Origin: Geobacteraceae bacterium
GTDB lineage: Bacteria > Desulfobacterota > Desulfuromonadia > Desulfuromonadales > Geopsychrobacteraceae
NCBI GenBank assembly: GCA_027064785.1
Contig: JAMOPE010000415.1
Location: 1 to 6,436, forward strand
Direction of reading: 5' to 3'
DNA length: 6,436 bases
Below are positions 5,825 through 6,436 of the stretch, piece by piece; position 1 is the first letter of the stretch, and every line of letters begins with the position of its first letter. A program made the translations under genes and the position numbers. The notes under the pieces were generated by a model that worked only from the letters and a program-made list of their open reading frames with translations, had not been told where the DNA came from and ran no database searches.

Positions 5825-6436
5825 GTGTTTGCTAAAATCGGCGTAAAGGTCACTGTTGTTGTTAATGTTCTCCTGTTTGTTGTTATCGTCGCAGGTGGGT
5901 ACTATATCGTTAACCAGCAGAAACAGAGCTTGGAAGCACAGTTGCTGAAACGGGGCGAAATTGAGGCCGTTGTTGGCGCGAAGATGGTTGGTAAGTTGCT
6001 AGAAGAAGCGATTGATAACGGGGTTTTTACCCTTGATGAAGCGTTTGATACCGACTACAAAGAAATTCCCGGATTTGAACCGAAGAAGTATCATACCAAG
6101 TACGACTTTTACCTCGACAAAGCGATTCTTCCTTTCGAAGATGAGTTTCTCAAGGATGAATCTGTTGTTTTCGCTGTTGCTGTTGACCGAATGGGTTATC
6201 TCCCCACTCACAATACCCGTTATCAGCAGCCGATTACCGGTGATCAGAGGAAGGATCTGGTTGGCAACCGGACTAAACGAATTTTTAACGATGAAGTCGG
6301 TCTGGCTGCTGCTGAAAATACCGAGCCGTTACTCAAACAGGTTTATCACCGTGACACCGGCGTCACCATGTGGGATGTTTCTGCGCCAATCCGCGTGAAA
6401 GGGAAGCACTGGGGCGGATTCAGAATTGGCTTCTCG
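5825..6436 (+). CDS. Membrane-anchored receptor with Cache-like external sensory domain, probable methyl-accepting chemotaxis protein (partial, cut by window edge)
   Basis: The frame is open from GTG 5825 to the last base, 204 codons with no stop, so the C-terminal part lies outside the window. A single N-terminal membrane segment (~9-29, rich in Val/Leu/Ile with GG at 24-25) follows a short cytoplasmic MFAKIGVK. The extracytoplasmic domain begins with a charged helix (~31-60) and carries GYLPTHN (124-130), NRTKRIFND (148-156), GLAAAEN and GKHWGGFRIGF (193-203). These are the same marks as in the preceding exported protein. In known receptors this block lies just before the second membrane segment, HAMP and the methyl-accepting signalling domain. 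A chemotaxis receptor is therefore most likely, but a histidine kinase or diguanylate cyclase output cannot be excluded. The gene starts 19 bases after the previous stop, so the two are surely co-transcribed. It is truncated by the window, not by mutation. Confidence 0.8.
   Translation, partial: MFAKIGVKVTVVVNVLLFVVIVAGGYYIVNQQKQSLEAQLLKRGEIEAVVGAKMVGKLLEEAIDNGVFTLDEAFDTDYKEIPGFEPKKYHTKYDFYLDKAILPFEDEFLKDESVVFAVAVDRMGYLPTHNTRYQQPITGDQRKDLVGNRTKRIFNDEVGLAAAENTEPLLKQVYHRDTGVTMWDVSAPIRVKGKHWGGFRIGFS

Noticed and set aside
6012..6398. 128-codon + strand frame near the window end
   Set aside because: It overlaps, in another frame, the receptor gene that is open from 5825 to the edge and carries conserved sensory motifs; this frame is a shadow.

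Overview
The window looks like chromosome of a Gram-negative bacterium. The evidence is an outer-membrane-type lipoprotein lytic transglycosylase (MltA family), a PriA of the proteobacterial length with two four-cysteine zinc clusters, and a periplasmic/membrane sensory pair. The type Iβ DAHP synthase with an N-terminal ferredoxin-like domain, the moderate base composition and the chemoreceptor-type sensor genes would fit a deltaproteobacterium such as a Desulfuromonadales relative. That placement is inference from gene types, not a measured match. All genes are on the + strand.

Layout. Positions 1-118 hold three short hairpins that look like REP-type intergenic repeats; two of them share the core ACTTTCAGT. 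Next comes aroF (131-1147, first step of the shikimate pathway). After 33 bases follows priA (1181-3370, replication-restart helicase), which begins at a TTG codon. After 62 bases comes mltA (3433-4629, murein lytic transglycosylase lipoprotein). Its stop codon overlaps the start of a Nudix hydrolase gene (4629-5066). No convincing terminator is visible between these four genes, so they may be read through as one transcript, although their jobs are unrelated (aromatic biosynthesis, replication restart, cell-wall turnover, nucleotide clean-up).

A 142-base gap (5067-5208) holds a good sigma-70-like promoter with a small dyad on its downstream side. It precedes a two-gene sensory unit. The first gene (5209-5805) encodes an exported protein of 198 residues that consists only of a sensory domain. 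The second (5825 to the window edge) encodes a membrane-anchored protein whose extracytoplasmic domain is clearly a paralogue of the first. It is cut off by the window before any output domain and is most likely a methyl-accepting chemotaxis protein or similar receptor.

Most of the window is ordinary housekeeping sequence. The part most worth a second look is this pair: a free periplasmic copy of a receptor's sensing domain encoded directly in front of the receptor. I see no CRISPR array, RNA gene, prophage or insertion-sequence gene.
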